This document shows, one piece after another, positions 6,101-8,623 of a stretch of 8,623 nt of DNA. The DNA lies in NCBI GenBank assembly GCA_945875135.1, contig CAMCJO010000077.1:1-8623 (forward strand), in the 5' to 3' direction. The notes beneath the pieces are model-generated. The model was not told where the DNA came from, searched no databases, and saw nothing but the letters and a program-made list of their open reading frames with translations. Each line of letters opens with the position of its first letter. The stretch's first letter is position 1. Origin of the DNA: an uncultured Porphyromonas sp. (GTDB taxonomy: Bacteria > Bacteroidota > Bacteroidia > Bacteroidales > Porphyromonadaceae). The position numbers were made by a program, and so were the translations under genes.

Positions 6101-7410
6101 ACCGCCGTGGCAAGGTGATCGACGTGCGCGTCATCCCTATCAAGGAGCTCGGCAGACCTCGTGTGGATGTGGTCATACAGACCTCCGGCCAGCTCCGAGA
6201 CATCGCAGCCTCTCGCCTCTTCCTCTTGCAAAAGGCTATGGACCTCGTCGCAGAGACCAAGGATGGCAAGACGCCTAATCAGATAGCCCTGGGACGTGTC
6301 GAGGCGGAGCGTGTGCTCCTAGAGCATGGCGTACCCCCCGAGCAGGCGCGTAAGCTCAGCGGCAAGCGCATCTTCGGCGGTCTCAACGGTGCCTACGGTA
6401 CTGGCATTCAGGAGATGGTCGAGAGCGGTGACCGCTGGGAGAAAGAGAGCGAGATTGCCGAGGTGTACATGAACAATATGGGTGCCATCTATGGAGACGA
6501 AGAGCTCTGGGGCGAGACCGCCAAAGGTATCTTTGAGGCGGCTCTGCAAAACACCGATGCCGTCGTCCAGCCTCGTCAGAGCAATACGTGGGGTGCGCTA
6601 AGCTTGGATCACGTCTATGAGTTTATGGGCGGGCTCACCCTCTCCGTGCGTCACGTCACGGGCAAGGACCCCGAGGGCTACTTCACCGATCTGCGCAACC
6701 GTCGTCGTGTCAAGACGCAGGAGATCAAGCAGGCTATCGGCGTCGAAGCTCGCACCACCATCCTCAACCCCACCTATGTGCGTGAGCAGCTCAAAGAGGG
6801 TGCGGGAGCAGCAGACGCTATCGACGAGACCATCCGCAATACCTATGCGTGGAACGTCATGAAGCCCTCAGCCATCGACAAGGAGCTCTGGGATGCCCTC
6901 TACGATATGTATGTCGTGGACAAGCACCAGCTCGGCACCGTTGACTTCTTCGAGCGCAACAATCCAGCAGCCCTGCAAGACCTCACCGCCTCCATGATGG
7001 AGACCATTCGCAAGGGTTACTGGCAGGCGACTGCTGAGCAAAAGCAGACCATCGCTCAGCTCCATGCTGAGAGCTTGGCAAAGGCGGGTGCGGGCTGTAG
7101 CGGTATGGTCTGTGACAATGCTAAGCTACGTAAGATGATCCAAGATCAACTCACACCCGAGCAGCAACAAGAGTACACCGCCGCCCTAGACAAGGCACTC
7201 AAGGTTACCTCACAGTCTGACCAAAAGCAACAGGTACTCTCGAAGGACTCGGACAAGGCTCAGGGCAAGAAGCAGGCCGCTGGCTCTGCCTCTGCAGAGG
7301 ATAGCGAGCAACTCCATACGACCGAGATAGTCATCATCGGAGGCGTCGTAATCGTCCTCATACTGGTGTTCTCCATCCTTTACAGCAGACGTAGGAAGCG
7401 TACGAAGTAA
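3145..7410 (+). CDS. hmuS: HmuS: membrane-anchored CobN/ChlH-like chelatase
   Basis: The family inserts metal into tetrapyrroles (CobN, cobalt; ChlH/BchH, magnesium). HmuS proteins of haem operons are implicated instead in taking iron out of haem anaerobically. The protein has 1421 aa, longer than typical CobN or ChlH (about 1250-1350). Residues 9-28 are a membrane anchor after KKH and 1395-1413 a second one followed by RRRKRTK, so the bulk is predicted periplasmic. The core motif HFGTHGSLEFIPGK (541-554) has His541, His545 and Glu549. It is followed by YYYTTANVGECMIAKRRSYG, which closely resembles ChlH. C-terminal CobN-like blocks include LWSSSFIESEGTTI, ELGRPRVDVV (1001-1010) and SGQLRD (1014-1019). 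Unusual points are a Met/Gly/Pro-rich insert (789-841) and a CX4C pair (Cys1318, Cys1323). No ATPase subunit gene is seen nearby. It starts 33 bp after hmuR and ends 3 bp before hmuT. Confidence 0.92.
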   Translation: MTFSKKHLYYIGVPVLLILIILGAYLLWPKPVRVALVNMPDFVASRMAAATDKKNVRLTAVTELSELKNYDAMIAFGMGLKWTDEDRALIKQLGEERGLKYLAYMTTTPENNISNLDSLQQEKLVSYLANGGTSNYRSGFNYIRKEILGKSLRTGTIDEPIEYGYDLLFTDEDPDLAFDSVESFQKFYNEHGYKEGAPRIALFTGIAGPFGSSRDYLDELIGALEESGFNVYPISAMTCRLEFLTEIKPQAVIYFAHGRFGGDPAIAWLKEHNVPIFSPLIVSEEYSDWLQDKQGMWGGYLSQTVVTPEIDGAILPFALVTLRENKQGFKEFHTIPERLPDFCSLLHRYVKLQTMSNADKRIALFYFKGPGQNSLVAQGIEVVPSLYNVLKYLQSQGYDLTGLPDTEEAFAKDLMSRGALYNNYAEGNKQMMLHSNYPAFVSTQELTQWIDDTFPPALKDSIETRYGAIPGHDFVLERDGVEGMAVTRLTYGKVALLPQPGTGSGDLDFKMVHGSTSVPAYPYIASYLWARNGWQADVLMHFGTHGSLEFIPGKQVALSNYDYTDRLVRDLPHIYYYTTANVGECMIAKRRSYGQAVSYLAPPFIDTQLDKEMQPLRDLTDRYLASEKDDDALSKRIKEMTIVKGFHRDLKLDSTMSKPYTRDEIELIANFVDELAHAKIVGGMYTTGVPFSSEKIRSSVRLLSVDPIAYALAQIDKSRGRITDAQIKDDVYFNARYLRPADHFVARVQDREIAAGEVDALIQSLGVSGAELARVDQFLKAQQEESAQSGMMGGMPAGMMGGDKAKAKPQGKPSGMPSGHPGGMPKGMMGGGMPPHGKPASAETKQDPKLVLLAEGVSLLRRSVAEIPYYKRMLATSPQLELASLANALSGGYTAPSPGGDFIASPSVLPTGRNLYAIDPEMTPTAKAWEDGQQLADALLADYRSRHNDSIPRKVSFTLWSSSFIESEGTTIAEIMALLGVEPVRDRRGKVIDVRVIPIKELGRPRVDVVIQTSGQLRDIAASRLFLLQKAMDLVAETKDGKTPNQIALGRVEAERVLLEHGVPPEQARKLSGKRIFGGLNGAYGTGIQEMVESGDRWEKESEIAEVYMNNMGAIYGDEELWGETAKGIFEAALQNTDAVVQPRQSNTWGALSLDHVYEFMGGLTLSVRHVTGKDPEGYFTDLRNRRRVKTQEIKQAIGVEARTTILNPTYVREQLKEGAGAADAIDETIRNTYAWNVMKPSAIDKELWDALYDMYVVDKHQLGTVDFFERNNPAALQDLTASMMETIRKGYWQATAEQKQTIAQLHAESLAKAGAGCSGMVCDNAKLRKMIQDQLTPEQQQEYTAALDKALKVTSQSDQKQQVLSKDSDKAQGKKQAAGSASAEDSEQLHTTEIVIIGGVVIVLILVFSILYSRRRKRTK
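5509..5667 (+). repeat. Met/Gly/Pro/Lys-rich low-complexity segment inside hmuS
   Basis: HmuS residues 789-841 carry ten Met, two His and many Gly, Pro and Lys, in repeats such as GMMGG (790-794, 798-802, 827-831), SGMP (814-817) and GGMP (793-796, 822-825). The DNA repeats the corresponding ATGATGGGC-type strings but with varied codons, so it is an old or selected repeat rather than a fresh duplication. It interrupts the chelatase domain between the Q-rich helix ending near 788 and the block that resumes at about 846. It is probably an exposed flexible loop. Methionine-rich loops can bind soft metals such as Cu(I), or haem iron through thioether; neither is shown here. Confidence 0.85.
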
Positions 7411-7413
7411 GAG

Positions 7414-8118
7414 ATGATACTCATCGTTTCCATCTTTGCGCTCCTAGTGGCGCTCACCACCACAGCCGTACGATCTGACCATAGGGTGCGACTAGCACAT
7501 GCACTCCTCTATATCGTCGGCTTGGTGGCGACCCATCAGGCGACCCTACGAGTGAGCAAGCTAGCCCTCGATGCTATGCTACGTCAGGCGGAGCAGCTCT
7601 CTACACTCGCCATGCTGGTCTCGCTAGAGCTACTGCTCACGATGGCGGTCGTCACCTACCGACCCGCACACCGACCTCTGCGTACGATCTATCATCGAGA
7701 GGGACTAGTCGTAGCGGTCATGACCGCCTGCCACCAGATAGCCGTATGGCTCCCCTCGCTACTGATGCTACCTGCGCTATGCTACCTGCGGAGCTTTGTC
7801 ATCTACAGCATGCCTGGAGTCCATTACTGGGCAGTGACCACAACCTTTGCTGTGGTGCTCCTCCTACTCATCGAGCTGACACCTCGCCTGATACGTGATC
7901 GGGAGTTCCTCCGTCTGCTCGCCATGCTCTTAGCAGGGGTGCTAGCCGTGGGTAGCGTCATAGCCTACATCCTCATACCAGAGCGCACCCAAGCTCCAGA
8001 GGTCCAGCTAGACAGCTCCTCGCCTAGAGAGCTGTGCATACTCCTCGCGACCATCGCCGGCGGCGTGCTCGTTGGCTATATAGCCATGCTCATCAAGGCA
8101 AAAGGCTCACGCAAATAA
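7414..8118 (+). CDS. hmuT: HmuT-like polytopic inner-membrane protein
   Basis: I recognise this mainly by position, as the small membrane protein between hmuS and hmuU in hmu operons; no catalytic motif is apparent. The 234-aa product has about seven hydrophobic segments, roughly at residues 2-19, 28-46, 63-82, 97-124, 139-157, 166-188 and 206-228. Loops rich in Arg and His (for example 83-95 and 158-165) would help set topology. His107 and Cys106 lie within or next to the fourth segment, and His41 in the second. A hydrophilic stretch at 189-205 (TQAPEVQLDSSS) may be a loop outside the membrane. The ATG is three bases after the hmuS stop, implying translational coupling. A likely role is membrane partner of HmuS/HmuU or a tetrapyrrole or metal path; this is inference. 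Confidence 0.75.
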   Translation: MILIVSIFALLVALTTTAVRSDHRVRLAHALLYIVGLVATHQATLRVSKLALDAMLRQAEQLSTLAMLVSLELLLTMAVVTYRPAHRPLRTIYHREGLVVAVMTACHQIAVWLPSLLMLPALCYLRSFVIYSMPGVHYWAVTTTFAVVLLLLIELTPRLIRDREFLRLLAMLLAGVLAVGSVIAYILIPERTQAPEVQLDSSSPRELCILLATIAGGVLVGYIAMLIKAKGSRK

Positions 8119-8142
8119 GACAGTTACACACAACAGATTACT

Positions 8143-8623
8143 ATGAAGTTCATTTCAGACACCATGTTTCTCCTCTCCAATGGTCTCCTCATACCGGTGA
8201 TCATTGGACTACTCCTACTCTTCCTCCTAGCCCTCCTCATGCTGGGCGGACTCATCGAGCGGGCACAGCGCTACAAGCGACTACAGCGACGCTACTTCTC
8301 CCATCAGCGTGAAGACGCTAGCGCACTACTCGGCAGACTGCGCCAAGAGCTGGGCGGTGAAAGTCCAAAGACAGCACGGCTAGACCTCTTTGAGGAGCTA
8401 CTGCGCTCCCTCCTCGTGGCTCCCGCTGCTGAGCGCAACCTACTCATCGGAGAGTATGAGCTACGCCTCGACAAGCGACTCGTCTACCCGCAAGTCTTGA
8501 CCAAGTTCGGCCCAATCCTCGGACTGATGGGTACCCTCATCCCAATGGGGCCAGCGCTCGTCGGGCTGAGCAGTGGCGATATGGCAACTATGGCGTACAA
8601 TATGCAGGTCGCCTTTGCGACTA
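8143..8623 (+). CDS. hmuU: HmuU: MotA/TolQ/ExbB-family proton channel protein (3' partial)
   Basis: The first 160 codons are present and the frame is open to the end of the window. Residues 13-37 form one long hydrophobic helix, followed by a charged helical cytoplasmic stretch (38-115). Residues 121-141, with FGPILGLMGTLIPMGPAL, match the conserved second transmembrane region of MotA/TolQ/ExbB proteins. Members of that family conduct protons and energise a partner spanning the periplasm (TonB, TolA or the flagellar stator ring). In this operon HmuU could power HmuS or a TonB-like transport step. The start at 8143 is 24 bp after the hmuT stop and gives the usual short N-terminus; Met8 is a possible alternative. 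The missing part should contain the third transmembrane helix, with hmuV following. Confidence 0.88.
   Translation, partial: MKFISDTMFLLSNGLLIPVIIGLLLLFLLALLMLGGLIERAQRYKRLQRRYFSHQREDASALLGRLRQELGGESPKTARLDLFEELLRSLLVAPAAERNLLIGEYELRLDKRLVYPQVLTKFGPILGLMGTLIPMGPALVGLSSGDMATMAYNMQVAFAT

Noticed and set aside
3145..7410. Cobaltochelatase CobN for B12 synthesis
   Set aside because: The fold is shared, but the haem-operon setting, the two membrane anchors, the ChlH-like core motif and the lack of CobS/CobT point to HmuS.
8034..8312. Plus-strand frame of 92 codons overlapping hmuT and hmuU
   Set aside because: It overlaps the end of hmuT and the start of hmuU, both supported by family features, and its His/Pro/Thr-rich product is typical of an out-of-frame reading.

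Overview
The window holds most of a haem-acquisition operon of the hmuYRSTUV type known from Porphyromonas gingivalis. It is read entirely on the + strand and cut off at the 3' end. The organism is very probably a Porphyromonas species other than P. gingivalis. The evidence is the gene order, clear but diverged HmuY and HmuR similarity, a Bacteroidota-type promoter (TAnnTTTG), weak Shine-Dalgarno sequences, a lipoprotein signal ending in Cys followed by a charged tail, and a moderately GC-rich composition. I cannot fix the species from sequence alone.

Layout: positions 1-380 contain no convincing gene. They hold a 22-bp tandem array of hairpin-forming units (55-186), a 15-bp imperfect inverted repeat (260-308) and a promoter (308-339). 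Then follow hmuY (381-1028, surface haem-binding lipoprotein), a 121-bp gap with one strong and one weaker hairpin, hmuR (1150-3111, TonB-dependent haem receptor), hmuS (3145-7410, a very large CobN/ChlH-like chelatase with a membrane anchor at each end), hmuT (7414-8118, polytopic membrane protein) and the first 160 codons of hmuU (8143 onward, MotA/TolQ/ExbB proton-channel family). hmuV would be expected just beyond the window.

How the genes work together: HmuY captures haem outside the cell and passes it to HmuR, which imports it across the outer membrane using TonB energy. HmuS, predicted to be mostly periplasmic, would act on the imported tetrapyrrole. Its relatives insert metals into tetrapyrroles, and HmuS has been linked to anaerobic removal of iron from haem. 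HmuT and HmuU lie in the inner membrane next to it. An ExbB-like partner beside a chelatase that has no ATPase subunit suggests, as inference, that the proton gradient powers HmuS.

Main points for a second look: a predicted His/Met rather than His/His haem site in HmuY; a Met/Gly/Pro-rich insert in HmuS; the HmuS topology with its ExbB-like neighbour; the hmuY-hmuR hairpin, which could explain unequal expression; and the hairpin array and inverted repeat upstream of the promoter.
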